A stretch of DNA of 64,000 nt from Plantago ovata. Its lineage: Eukaryota; Streptophyta; Magnoliopsida; Lamiales; Plantaginaceae. This document shows, piece by piece, positions 23,310-34,611 of this stretch; positions within the stretch are counted from its first letter, which is position 1, and each line of letters opens with the position of its first letter. Under the pieces are notes generated by a model. It saw only the letters and a program-made list of their open reading frames with translations. It was not told the origin of the DNA and did no database searches. The position numbers and the translations under genes are program-made. The stretch covers positions 52,922,425 to 52,986,424 of the forward strand of contig CM051457.1 in assembly GCA_028274465.1 (NCBI GenBank), in the 5' to 3' direction.

Positions 23310-23804
23310 TTACGCCACGAGAAGGTTACAGTAAGCTGCTCGGATACTCAGAAGTCTTCTACCATCTTTTCCAATGTCGACCACATTCTCTACAGTTGAT
23401 CCGACCGATGTCCATATGATGCTCCCTTTAGAGGCAGGCAAGGGGCACCCAACGAGGGGCTGGGCACCCATGTCATTATGTTTTGGAACCAAGCTAGCGC
23501 TTCGAAACCTTCTAGCAACTGCGAACTCAAGATTGAAACCGTCGCGGCGAGAATGTCCCGGTGCCTTCCAGTTCACACGAACTTCGCAGTCCTTGTGATG
23601 GATTGCTGACGTAATAATGGTTTCTGTCCCTTCGGTGGTGCATGAATAGACATAGGAGTCCTTACTCCAGGTGTACTCTAGCTCCTCCTCTTGGATAATC
23701 CACGACGTTGTTGCAAATCCCCTTGGCTCGAATGCACATCTAACGAGGTCACTCTTCTTGACATGGTTGTAATCGATCCCCCTCCAATACTTCATAGTAA
23801 TCAT
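23310..23804 (-). CDS. module ORF2 (GagPR-1), unknown conserved ORF
   Basis: About 165 codons, lying directly after a GT-AG intron-like segment (23836-24377). Conserved blocks are DLVRCAFEPRG, ATTSWIIQEEELE, SYVYSCTTEG, HHKDCEVRVN, ARRFRSASLVPKHNDMG and QPLVG. It has no membrane segment, no signal peptide and no known catalytic motif. Homologues are at 34592-34999 and 63016-63393. All three end within the same region and are followed by ORF3. It could be a captured host fragment or an element-specific accessory protein. I do not recognise the family. Confidence 0.5.
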   Translation of the reverse strand: MITMKYWRGIDYNHVKKSDLVRCAFEPRGFATTSWIIQEEELEYTWSKDSYVYSCTTEGTETIITSAIHHKDCEVRVNWKAPGHSRRDGFNLEFAVARRFRSASLVPKHNDMGAQPLVGCPLPASKGSIIWTSVGSTVENVVDIGKDGRRLLSIRAAYCNLLVA

Positions 23805-23835
23805 ACGGGAATGCTCCTTTCCCTTGGCATGGTAC

Positions 23836-24377
23836 CTACAAACAACAGTTAGTACCTCGTATGATACAAAACTGACTCATGCATATGCTAGTGTTTGAAC
23901 AAAACACACAAGTGATAGAATCAACAATCGAGCTCCCCAAACCTTCAATGTCTAGCATAGTTTCTTCATCATGCAACATACCAATGTAACTACTACATGC
24001 AATACACCACATCATGCTCTTACTAGACAACCAATATCCTAGATAACAAGGCTCAATTCATACCATAGTAGCGAAAAATCCTATCATCATAAATCCTCAT
24101 ACTCATCAATTAAGCATTCTATCATCAAATCCACCAACATTACATCAATAAACACAATCATAAGCATGAAATCAAAGATAAAGACATAATGCATAACAAG
24201 ATATATCATCTAGTAGCAAAATTCCCAAATCAACAATCCAAGCATAATTGAGCATGCAATTGATAGTAAATAACACTTCTAATCATACAAACAACATACC
24301 CATGCATCAAATAAGCATAATTAAAGCTCAAATTAGAAAATCCCCAAATTCGAAAATTAGGGTTCATAAGATGATAC
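23836..24377 (-). other. intron-like segment before ORF2 (GagPR-1)
   Basis: 542 bases. Sense donor GAG/GTATCAT and acceptor GTTTGTAG/GTACC. The sense strand is U-rich as in plant introns and has no long ORF. The same sites occur in GagPR-3 (34069-34611) and GagPR-4 (63428-63966). Confidence 0.5.
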
Positions 24378-24906
24378 CTCAGATCTGAAAATCTAATGCA
24401 TTTGGACGAAATCTGTTCGGATGGGAAGATAGATCATGTAATAGGCTTCGATTGAAGCTAAAGAACACTAAATTTAAACAACAAATGAAGAAGTTATGAG
24501 ATTTAGAAGATGAAATCGCGATTTTCGGTTTTTGGGGAGGAGGAATGATGAAGATATGAAGAAAATGAGGTAAAGAGGAAGAAATTCGCATTTTTGACTT
24601 ACTGGAGCCGTGGGGCGATTCGCCCCCCATGTGGGGCGGTTCGCCCCGTGCTCCCCGATGCGGGGAGACGGTCCTTTCGTCTGAAAACACGGTTTTTAAT
24701 CCCCAAAACCAATTTTCTCATAAAATTACTCGAAAAATCTCACTCAAACATAAGCATATACGACACAGACATGAACAAATTCGCATACGAGAAGCAAATA
24801 GTTCAAGAATGAATGCATGCAATAAAGCGGTAAAGAAAGCGATAAAAATTCCGGGTTGCCTCCCCGATAGCGTCATTGTTTAAAGTCATTGACTCGACTC
24901 CTATCT

Positions 24907-25132
24907 GCGCTATCTCTTCTTTTTGCGGGTACTAGGCTTCCCCTTCATTGATCTCCTCTCCATGCCACGAACCTGTGAATGAGAAAGAATATAGGCTGCA
25001 AGACCACAGTAGTGAGTAGTAAAAGAAATATCAGGCGGATCAGGTGGATCAGATATGGCTTGCAACACGTGTTGCTTGCCATCCATTTCAATAGTGCAAG
25101 TTCTTTGGTACATGTCCATCACGGAGCGTAGT
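24907..25132 (-). pseudogene. GagPR-1 protease, C-terminal end
   Basis: Encodes the end of the gag-protease region: LRSVMDMYQRTCTIEMDGKQ, HYCGLAAYIL, RGMERRSMKGKPSTRKK. It matches the ends of the GagPR-2 and -3 ORFs. It stops at 25133, where the LTR of GagPR-2 begins. The rest of the coding region lies on the far side of the inserted elements. Confidence 0.75.
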
Positions 25133-26394
25133 TGATGCACGTGTCAAGGTCAATCATATAAATTTGTAATTAGCCAAAGGCAATCCACAACTACAACGAA
25201 AACCGTAGTGTAGCAGCAGAATGACTCGAGTGTCGTTCTCTCAGGACTATAACTAGCTTTATCAAATCTAATTTAGAATATAAAAACAGCAAACAGATAG
25301 CAGAGGGGTTTCTAGCAGATAATGGAGATTGGTGATAGTATGGTCCTTCTTAACATAACGGGTCGATAATCATGCATAAATTACTCGGTCTTGCATAGAG
25401 ATCTTTGAATCAATCTAGTGTCCTGTTGTAAGTATTAAGCACTACGAAGATAATCTGGTCTGACTAGTCAATCACGATTGTCCTAATGTGTTCCGTAATT
25501 ATTCAACACTACGAAGATAATTGGTCTGATGGTCGACTAGTGTCCAATTGTGCATAATAATCAATACAACATACGAGAATTTTGGTAACAACTGATCAAC
25601 GAAATAAAGCAATGACACGGAGTATAATGCGCGATATAGCCATTAGCATGATTATCTTCCCTTCGTTAAGAATTCACATACTACCACCAATGATAAGTTT
25701 AGCTACTCATATTATGCATGCAATCAACAGAAATCATAGAAGAAAACATATTGAAAGATAAATAAAATAAGTAGAAGAAAACTTTAAGATACAAAGTTAC
25801 CGAAGGTTGTCAATCTCCGGATGATTGCGATCCTACGAGCTCCAAACTGCTATGAAAAAGTATCCCCTAAGCTATGGAACTCCCAGGACAGGCCCCGGGA
25901 AGTTCCTCCCTAAAACTATAGAGAGAGGTGAGAAAGTAGGTCTGGAAAGATATGATTTTCGGAGAGAAAACTGAGCACTATATATAGGCCCCGAATAAAC
26001 TCTGGGGCGGTTCGCCGCAGGATGGGGCGGTTCGCCCCCCGTCTTTTTCGCGGAATTCCGCGTTTTTCGACGCGGATTTGGATTTGTTCACATTTTCGGA
26101 CTCGGTTTCTGACTTCTAGTGGCCTTCTAACCTCCAGATTCAACCCCTAGATTCCAAATCCTATCCGGAAACCTTCAGATACTCCAAATAGGCTTTTGGA
26201 ACACCAATTCCTTTTCAACTTCAATATAATTGCCCAGAAATCCCCGAATTTCAACCAAAACCTGTAAAATAAAATCTATAGGGAAATGTGACACTATTCT
26301 AATAAAATGTATTAAAATATAGCTAAATTAACATAGAGGATAGCTAAAATAGGTGAAAAAGACTCGAATGAAAGTGTAAAATACACATTCATCA
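25133..26394 (-). repeat. GagPR-2 3' LTR
   Basis: 1262 bases. The sense strand starts TGATGAATGTG and ends ACACGTGCATCA. TATATATA lies near 25978-25985. Just upstream on the sense strand are GGGGCGGTTCGCC inverted repeats (26003-26039). Confidence 0.88.
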
Positions 26395-27975
26395 AACTCC
26401 CCAAACCGAACCTTTGCTTGTCCTAAAGCAACTAAGCTAGACTCTAATACAAAAAACATGCAAGACACAAAATGGAGTTTCATGCCAAATAAAATGAACT
26501 AATCTACTGAATCTATCAAATAACATATGAACAAAAACCATATAAATCAAAGCATGAATATAGGTTGAAGAATACCTCGATTGACTTATACACATCCACA
26601 TAAGCAATTATGTCAAGACAAGATAGTCTCTCGTAACATTCTCTACCTGGACCTAGTCAGTGACGACGTAATGATGCATGCTAAGATACGAATGGTTGCC
26701 CCGTGCCTATGAAACTGAGGGCTTACTGTTGTTCCACCATGTTAAGACTTTCCCTAAAAGAGGTCGAACCAGTACTGGCTCTCATCAAACAAAGGAGGGT
26801 TCCCTATAAAAGATAACTCTCCCCTATTCTACCCATCTCTCAAGTAAAGTCTTAAGCTATTCACACACTTCCTGAATGGCAGGACGAAGGTGGTCTAGAA
26901 CAGATGACACTCAAGACAAAAAATAGAAAAACACGATTACGAACATTACAGAAATGGAAAAGACTCAACACTTTGCTAAAGTGCTATTTGGCTTTCTTTT
27001 TTGGACCCTTCTTTGATTTTTTGGGGTCTTTTCTTTTTTTCTTTTTTTTTTCTTTCCAGATTCTTTTTATTCTTTTCTTTTTCTCTCTTTTTTTTCTGGA
27101 ATTTTTCTTTCTTTTTTTTCGATTTTTTTCTAGCAAGCAGTAGCATAACAAAAATAGAAACAAAAATGACTCACACGACTTCCCCAAACTTATTCGGAAG
27201 AATAGGTTGGAGTACAAAATTTACGAAAAAGAAAAATAAACTCACGATACGAAAATGGAAAACAGAAACAAGTCTAATGATGGTGTAACCCCCTCCCAAA
27301 ACCTATTCGGAAGAATAGGTTATAAACAAAGGATCACACAACCTCACACTACCTCCTTCCTAGGCATTTATCAATCTCAAAGCATGGTGAAGACTTGTTG
27401 CCTCTTAGGTACATAATTACTCGGGAAAACAACCATAAGACCCTAACATGCATCATCCTATTATAAAGGCCTTCGTGAACCGCAGTAGAGAAAACACAAC
27501 TAAGTGATGTCGAGACTACTAGGCTCAACTAAGTGCAATACATAAATGTGACAAGCCAAGCGAGAAAAACCTCAAACAAATTCATAGAGATGAAGCATAC
27601 GATTAAAGGCATAGTTAGTTGATCTACCCAATAAAAAAGTTCAAAAAATTCGGCAATAAACTCCATATAAAACATGCAAAACTATCCTAGGAAAGCAGTA
27701 AACGTGCAAATGCAAAAAAATTCACGAGTTTTTCATAAGCAAGAGAAGTGTAGAGATAACCAGCAATAACCTCCTCCCCAAACCTGAACGTCGTCGCTCG
27801 TCCCGAACGCCGAAAGTGGATCCAAGGTGAGAGCTAATGCTTGTATAAGTGACCTATAATACTCAATCAAACTCGTGAGATAAAATCTAAAGCGGTAAAG
27901 AAAGTGATAAAATCTCCGGGTTGCCTCCCGGATAGCGCCATTGTTTAAAGTCTTTGACTCGACTCCTGTCCGCGC
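26395..27975 (-). other. GagPR-2 non-coding region
   Basis: Contains the LTR-adjacent TTTGGGGAG tract, the purine-rich tract (about 26985-27135) and two hairpins (27186-27207 and 27300-27321). At 27705-27890 a private stretch of about 190 bases replaces the ORF2/ORF3 module. I see no gene. Confidence 0.65.
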
Positions 27976-30120
27976 CTATCTCTTCTTTCTGCGGGTACTA
28001 GACTTCCCCTTCATCGATCTCCTCTCCATGCCACAAACCTGTGAATAAGAAAGAATATAGGCTGCAAGACCACAGTAGTGAGTAGTAATATCAGGCGGTT
28101 CAGGTGGATCAGGTAAGGCTTTCAACACGTGTTGCTTGCCATCTACTTCAATAGTGCAAATTCTTTGGTAGATGTCCATCACGGAGCGTAGTTTAGTCAA
28201 GAATGTTTGCCCTAAGAGTATGACATCCCCCGTCCCAGGTGCAGATGCCGGCATAACTACGAAATTGGTGTATATAGATGCTTCACCAATCTTGACCAAC
28301 ACGTTTTTCACAACGCCCTCGGGTCTCATAAAGGATCCATCCGCCAGACGCACAATAGCCCTTTGCTCAGATAGTTTTCCAAGGTTTCTCTTTTCAAACA
28401 CGTTCAAAGGGATTATGTTTGAGTAGGATCCCGTGTCTAGTGTGGCACGGACATCTTCAAGCTCAACAATCCCTACCTTAACATCGAAACTTTTAGGGAG
28501 TGGTTCGGGATCCTCTTGCTCCTCATCACTTGCGTCAGAACCAAGGTCCTCCTCTTCTTCCTCAGCCTGTAGAAGTTCTTCCTTCATGTAACACTCGCAC
28601 CTAACGACCTTCCTGATGGTGATTTCGTCAGGTACATCACCAGCCAATTTCGACTTCACAGTTTTGCTAGGCAGTTTGCCTTGTTCTCTACTTGCTCCTC
28701 GGTCGATCAACTCTTGCAACTTTTGATGGGAAAGCCTAGTGCTCTCTTCCAACCTATCAAGCCTTGCCCTAGTCTTCTCGGAATCTTCTTCATAAGGTTT
28801 GAGAAAACTCTGTGTGTGATCAACCATCTTTTGCAAGTTCTCCATTAGTTGAGCCGACTTCGACTTCTGTGGCTCTTTCGTAGCGGGGTTTTCGGAGTGA
28901 TTATTACCATAGTTCAGCCTACTACGGTCTTGTTTAGGTCCATAGGTTTGGTTAGCCGGTGCATATCCTTGATTGTTACGGTATCCTCTTCTCCAAAATC
29001 CACCTCGAGGATTCCTACCGTCTTGTCCGTAGCTAACTTCTTGAGTCCCAAATTCCGTAGCAAAGGCTTCTTCTTCGCCTCCTCGAGCCCAGTTGCCATC
29101 ATCGTATGCCAGCTCCTATCTACACATATGAGCCCCATGCCCATAGTTCTTGCATATTCGGCATACTTCGTTCGAAACAGTTGTTCCGGTGGCGCTCTTG
29201 AGGACTTGCTTCAATTCGTTGGTAAAGCACTCGAATTGATCCCCATTTCCCCTGTACATAGGGGCTTCTTGAGTCGGTGGAGCTTCAGGTCCACGTCTCC
29301 TAACCATTGCTCTTGGGTCCTTGAACTGCGAACCCTTAGCAAGCCTTTCGAAAACTGCCCAGACGGCTTCTGCGGTTTCCTCCCAAATATTGCCTCGGCA
29401 TTGGAAATCCACCACTTGTTCGTTCTCGAAGGTTAGTCCATTGTAGAAGTGTTGGACTAAGTCAGAAAGTTCAAAACCATGGTGAGGGCACTTGTTCGTG
29501 AGATCTTGGAACCTCTCGAAAACGCGGTGTAGATGGTCTCATCATAGTCCTGCTTGAATCCAGTGATTTGCGCCTTAAACGCGGTAGTCAATGTGTGAGG
29601 GAAGTATTTCTCCATGAAAGCTGAAAAAACCTTTTCCCAAGTGTCCAGCGAGCCGGCAGGTAGAGAACTCAGCCATGATGGCTCTGTCGCCAAGTCCCAT
29701 AGCAAAAACCTTCATCCTCAACTCATCCGTTGGTATGTCAGCTCCGGGTCGTAGGAGTTGGTTGACGAAATCATCGATATCGTGCAAGTACCCCATCACA
29801 TCTTCCCTCGATAAGCCATAGAACCTCGGAAGTTGTTGGAATGCGTGGTTCTTGATCTCCAGATCTCGGGTTGCAGACGAAAGAACAATCGCCGGTCCCC
29901 TCATACGATCTTTGGTGGGTTGTACCCATGCCTTCAGTGGTCTAGCTTTTGTCATTCCGTCGATTTCCTTGAAGAGACTAAGTAGAGATTCAGAGAAATC
30001 GGTTTCCTCTATTTCCTCTAGTGCGCGCCTTTCAAGTAGTCGCCTTCTTTGGTGGTAGACTCTGTCGATCTCAGCAATTGAATTAGCAAGCGGTGTACCT
30101 GCAGAACGTGTATGCGGCAT
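27976..30120 (-). pseudogene. GagPR-2 gag-protease
   Basis: Starts at the ATG at 30120 (MPHTRSAGTPLANSIAEIDR). Gag capsid-like region about 29450-30000 (SSATRDLEIKNHAFQQLPRF, GYLHDIDDFVNQL, AFMEKYFPHTLTTA), as in the Retrotrans_gag family. The zinc knuckle CRICKNYGHGAHMC lies near 29120-29165. The C-terminal aspartic protease (about 28130-28470) has LDTGSYSNIIPLNVFEK, RLADGSFMRPEGVVKNVLVK and VILLGQTFLTK, close to Athila-type proteases. No RT follows. It forms particles and processes them in related elements. It is broken, with about three breaks. Confidence 0.82.
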
Positions 30121-30268
30121 ACACTATCTGTAACAGACTAGGAAAGGTGATTAGAAATAGACTAGGAAAGCAGCATCAGAGAGAGATTAAAAAGGAAAAC
30201 TAAAACTAATAGAATTAGGAATCTAAAGCTATAAATATAAACAAATTAAACAGAAAAAAGGAGTATAG

Positions 30269-30286
30269 TCCCCGGCAGCGGCGCCA
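30269..30286 (-). other. GagPR-2 primer binding site (Asp-tRNA type)
   Basis: On the - strand TGGCGCCGCTGCCGGGGA, one mismatch from the complement of the plant tRNA-Asp 3' end (TGGCGCCGTTGCCGGGGA). It lies three bases from the LTR. Confidence 0.85.
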
Positions 30287-30289
30287 ATT

Positions 30290-31152
30290 TGATGAACGTG
30301 TCAAGGTCAATCAAATAAATTTGTAATTAGCCAAAGGCAATCCACAACTACAATGAAAACCGTAGTGTAGCAGCAGAATGACTCGAGTGTCGTTCTCTCA
30401 GGACTATAACTAGCTTTATCATATCTAATTTAGAATATAAAAACAGCAAACAGATAGCAGAGGGGTTTCTAGCAGATAATGGAGATTGGTGATAGTATGG
30501 TCCTTCTTAACATAACGAGTCGATAATCATGCATAAATTCCTCGGTCTTGCATAGAGATCTTTGAATCAATCTAGTGTCCTGTTGTAAGTATTAAGCACT
30601 ACGAAGATAATCTGGTCTGACTAGTCAATCACGATTGTCCTAATGTGTTCCGTAATTATTCAACACTACGAAGATAATTGGTCTGATGGTCGACTAGTGT
30701 CCAATTGTGCATAATAAACAATACAACATACGAGAATTTTGGTTACAACTGATCAACGAAATAAAGCAATGACACGGAGTATAATGCGCGATATAGCCAT
30801 TAGCATGATTATCTTCCCTTCGTTAAGAATTCTCATACTACCACCAATGATAAGTTTAGCTACTCATATTATGCATGCAATCAACAGAAATCATAGAAGA
30901 AAACATATTGAAAGATAAATAAAATAAGTAAAATAAAACTGTAAGATACAAAGTTACCGAAGGTTGTCAATCTCCGGATGATTGCGATCCTACGAGCTCC
31001 AAACTGCTATGAAAAAGTATCCCCTAAGCTATGGAACTCCCAGGACAGGCCCCGGGAAGTTCCTCCCTAAAACTATAGAGAGAGGTGAGAAAGTAGGTCT
31101 GGAAAGATATGATTTTCGGAGAGAAAACTGAACTCTATATATACGCCCCGAA
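30290..31152 (-). repeat. GagPR-2 5' LTR (partial)
   Basis: Aligns with 25133-25990 at high identity. The right end is placed where the sequence switches to + strand LTR of GagPR-3. The exact switch is blurred by shared bases ATTCTTCT at 31153-31160. Confidence 0.8.
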
Positions 31153-31255
31153 ATTCTTCTACTACACTACGGTTTTCGTTGTAGTTGTGGATTGCCTTTG
31201 GCTAAATAACAAATATTATTTGCTGAATTAGAATCTGACAAATTCCGGTTCATCA
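31153..31255 (+). repeat. GagPR-3 5' LTR (partial, 3' end)
   Basis: Matches the last 100 or so bases of the 3' LTR at 38123-38225 and ends TTCCGGTTCATCA before the primer site. Confidence 0.85.
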
Positions 31256-31258
31256 AAT

Positions 31259-31276
31259 TGGCGCCGTTGCCGGGGA
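31259..31276 (+). other. GagPR-3 primer binding site (tRNA-Asp)
   Basis: TGGCGCCGTTGCCGGGGA matches the complement of the plant tRNA-Asp 3' end, including CCA, exactly. It is typical of Athila and related gypsy elements. Confidence 0.9.
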
Positions 31277-31393
31277 CTATACTCCTTTTTTCTGTTTAAT
31301 TTGTTTTTATTTACAGCTTTAGATTCCTAATTCTATTAGTTTTAGTTTTCCTTTTCAATCTCTCTCTAATCACCTTTCCTAGTCTGTTTCAGA

Positions 31394-33553
31394 TTGTGTA
31401 TGCCGCATACACGTTCTGCAGGAACACCGCTTGCTGATTCAATTGCTGAGATCGATAGAGTCTACCACCAGAGAAGGCGACTACTTGAAAGGCGCGCACT
31501 AGAGGAAATAGAGGAAACCGATTTCTCTGAATCTCTACTTAGTCTCTTCAAGGAAATCGACGGAATGGCAGAAGCTAGATCACTGAAGGCATGGGTACAA
31601 CCCACCAAGGATCGTATGAGGGGACCGACAATTGTTCTTTCGTCTGCAACCCGAGATCTGGAGATCAAGAACCACGCATTCCAACAACTTTCGAGGTTCT
31701 ATGGATTATCAAGGGAAGATGTGATGGGGTACTTGCACGATATCGATGATTTCGTCAACCAACTCCCACGACCCGGAGCTGACATAACAACGGATGAGTT
31801 GAGGATGAAGGTTTTTGCTATGGGAGTTGGCGACAGAGCCAAGTCATGGCTGAGTTCTCTACCAGCCGGCTCGCTGGACACTTGGGAAAAGGTTTTTTCA
31901 GCTTTCATGGAGAAATACTTCCCTCACACTTTGACTACCGCGCTAAAGGCGCAGATCACTGGTTTCAAGCAAGACTATGATGAGACTATCTACACCGCGT
32001 TCGAGAGGTTCCAAGATCTCACGAACAAGTGCCCTCACCATGGTTTTGAACTTTCCGACCTAGTCCAACACTTCTACAATGGACTAACCTTCGAGAACCA
32101 ACAAGTGGTGGATTTCCAATGCCGATGCAATATTTGGGAGGAAACCGCAGAAGCCGTCTGGGCAGTTTTTGAAAGGCTTGCTAAGGGTTCGCAGTTCAAG
32201 GACCCAAGAGCAATGGTTAGGAGACGTGGACCTGAAGCTCCACCGACTCAAGAAGCCCCTATGTACAGGGGGAATGGGGATCAATTCGAGTGCTTTACTA
32301 ACAAATTGAAGCAAGTCCTCAAGAGCGCCACCGGAACAACTGTTTCGAACGAAGTATGCCGAATATGCAAGAACTATGGGCATGGGGCTCATATGTGTAG
32401 ATCGGAGCTGGCATACGATGATGGCAACTGGGCTCGAGGAGGCGAAGAAGAAGCCTTTGCTACGGAGTTTGGCACTCAAGAAGTTAGCTACGGACAAGAC
32501 GGTAGGAATCCTTGAGGTGGATTTTGGAGAAGAGGATACCATAACAATCAAGGATATGCACCAGCTAACCAAACTTATGGACCTAACCAAGACCGTAGTA
32601 GGCTGAACTATGGTAATGATCACTGCGAAAACCCCGCTCCGAAAGAGCCACCGAAGTCGAAGTCGGCTCAACTGATGGAGAACTTGCAGAAGATGGTCGA
32701 TCACACAAAAAGTTTTCTCAAACGTTATGAAGAAGATTCTGAGAAGACTAGAGCAAGGCTCGATAGGTTGGAAGAAAGCACTAGACTTGCCCATCAAAAG
32801 ATGCAAGAGTTGATTGACCGAGGAGCAAGTAGGGAGCAAGGCAAACTGCCTAGCAATATTGTAAAGACGAATGCCATTACATTGGCTGGTGATGTACCTG
32901 ACGGAGTCACCATCAAGAAGGTTGTTAGGTGCGAGTGTTGCATGAATGAAGAACTTCTAGAGGCTGAGGAAGAAGAGAAGAGCCTTGGTTCTGACACAAG
33001 TGATGAGGAGAAAGAGGATCCCGAACCACTCCCTAAAAGTTTCGATGTTAAGGTAGGGATTGGTGAGCTTGAAGATGTCCGTGCCACACTAGATACAGGA
33101 TCCTACTAAAACATAATTCCTTTGAATGTGTTTGAAAAGAGCAACATTGGAAAACTATCTGAGCAAAGGGCTATTGTGCAACTGGCGGATGGATCCTTTA
33201 TGAGACCTGAGGGCGTTGTGAAAAATGTGTTAGTCAAGATTGGTGAAGCATCTATATACACCAATTTCGTAGTTATGCCGGCATCTGCACCTGGGACGGG
33301 GGATGTCATACTCTTAGGGCAAACATTCTTGACCAAGCTACGCTCCGTGATGGACATCTACCAAAGAACTTGCACCATCGAAGTGGAAGGCAAGCGGCAC
33401 GTATTGCAAGCCATACCTGATCCACCAGAACCGCCAGATATTACTAATCACTATTGTGGTCTTGCAGCCTATATTCTATCTTATTCACAGGTTCGTGGCA
33501 TGGAGAGGAGATCAATGAAGGGGAAGTCTAGTACCCGCAAAAAGAGGAGATAG
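31394..33553 (+). pseudogene. GagPR-3 gag-protease
   Basis: ATG MCMPHTRSAGTPLADS or the inner MPHTRS; the latter is shared with GagPR-2. Capsid region at residues about 70-240 (AWVQPTKDRMRGP, GYLHDIDDFVNQLP, DRAKSWLSSLPAGSLDTWEK, FSAFMEKYFPHTL, CPHHGFELSDLVQHFYNGL). The zinc knuckle CRICKNYGHGAHMC lies near 32360-32400. A charged helical linker spans 32675-33060 (MENLQKMVDHTKSFL, SEKTRARLDRLEEST). The protease near 33080-33370 has ATLDTGSY, LADGSFMRPEGVVKNVLVK and VILLGQTFLTKLRSVMD. The HHG...FYNGL block is typical of Athila-type gag. It is broken, with about three breaks. Confidence 0.85.
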
Positions 33554-34068
33554 GCGCAGACAGGAGTCGAGTCAAAGACTTTAAACAATGACGCTATCCG
33601 GGAGGCAACCCGGAATCTTTTATCGCTTTCTTTACTGCTTTTCTACATGCATTCATTCTTGAACTATTTGCTTCTCATATGCGAATTTGTTCATGTGTGT
33701 GTCGTATGTGTTTTTGTTTGAGTGAGATTTTACGAGTGGTTTTTTGAAAAAAAAAATCAGTTTCGGGTATTAACCGCATTTTCTGACATCGGAGACCGTC
33801 TCCCCACATTGGGGAGCACGGGGCGAACCGCCCCACGTCCCCAGATCTTCAAAAACGCGGATTTGAACCCCAAAACCTTATTTTCTTCATTCTTCTTCAT
33901 CCATACTCCCAAAAAACCCGAAAAGTGCGATTTTGATTCTAAATCTTCATAACTTCTTCGTTTCTTGACCAAATTCAGTGTTCTTTAGCTTAATTCAAAG
34001 CCTATTACATGATCTATCATCCTATCCGAACAGATTTCATCCTAATTCGTTAGATTTGCAGATCTGAG
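33554..34068 (+). promoter_or_regulatory. GagPR-3 module: GC hairpin array and leader
   Basis: After the gag-protease end comes GGTTGCCTCCCGGAT-type sequence (its complement is visible at 33590-33610). A GC-rich inverted-repeat array follows at 33786-33842 (GGGGCGAACCGCCCC, GTCTCCCC/GGGGAG). Then a pyrimidine-rich leader (TTCTTCATTCTTCTTCATCC) runs up to a splice-donor-like GAG/GTATCA at 34069. It resembles the promoter-side part of the LTR. Promoter activity is a guess. Confidence 0.4.
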
Positions 34069-34611
34069 GTATCATCTTTAAGAACCCTAATTTTCGAATT
34101 TGGGGGTTTTCTATTTTGAGCTTCAATTATGCTTGTTTGATGCATGGGTATGTTGTTTATTAGATTAGACATGTTATTTACTATCAATTGCATGCTCAAT
34201 TTTGCTTAAATTGTTGATTTGGGTATTTTGCTATTAGATGATATATCTTGTTATGCATTATGTCTTTATCTTTGATTTCTAGCATATGGATATGTTTATT
34301 GGTGTAATGTTGGTGGATTTGACGATAGACTGCTTATTAATTGAGAATGAGGATTTGTGCTGGTCGAATTTTTGCGCTGCTATGGTATGAATTGAGCCTT
34401 GTTATCAAGGATATTGGTTGTCTAGTAAGAGCATGATGTGATGTATTGCATGTAGTAGTTACGTTGATATTTTGCATGATGAAGAAGCTAGGCTAGACAT
34501 TGCGGTTTGGGGAGTTCGATTGTTGATTTTATCACTTGTGTGTTTCATTTTTACACTAGTATGTATTTGAGTCAGTTTTGAGTCATTCGAGGTGCTAACA
34601 GCTGTTTGTAG
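34069..34611 (+). other. intron-like segment before ORF2 (GagPR-3)
   Basis: 543 bases, donor GAG/GTATCATC and acceptor TGTTTGTAG/GTACC. It is strongly T-rich with no long ORF. It lies between a leader-like stretch and ORF2. Confidence 0.5.

Larger units (their letters stand above)
22815..24833 (-). other. GagPR-1 ORF2/ORF3 module
   Basis: A segment of about 2 kb present in GagPR-1, -3 and -4 but not in GagPR-2. Sense order from right to left: GC hairpin array (24603-24672), pyrimidine-rich leader, U-rich GT-AG segment (23836-24377), ORF2 (23310-23804), ORF3 (23041-23250). Boundaries come from comparison with GagPR-2, where flanks GTGCAAATGCAAA and AAAGCGGTAAAG are shared but the middle is not. 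Confidence 0.65.
25133..31152 (-). mobile_element. GagPR-2: gag-protease-only LTR element
   Basis: The 3' LTR is 25133-26394 and the partial 5' LTR 30290 to about 31152. The primer site is at 30269-30286 (- strand), and gag-protease covers 27976-30120. It lacks the ORF2/ORF3 module of its relatives. By eye the LTRs differ at about a dozen of 800 positions (1-2%), so it is young. It inserted into the GagPR-1 protease region and meets GagPR-3 head to head near 31.15 kb. The coding part is broken in about three places. Confidence 0.78.

Noticed and set aside
28172-29436. + strand ORFs across 28172-29436 and - strand ORFs at 32084-33357
   Set aside because: They are antisense shadows of the gag-protease regions and appear in both copies only because the sense strand is homologous.
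30269-31276. tRNA genes at the TGGCGCC and TGGTATC sites
   Set aside because: Only the 18-base complement of a tRNA 3' end is present; these are primer binding sites.
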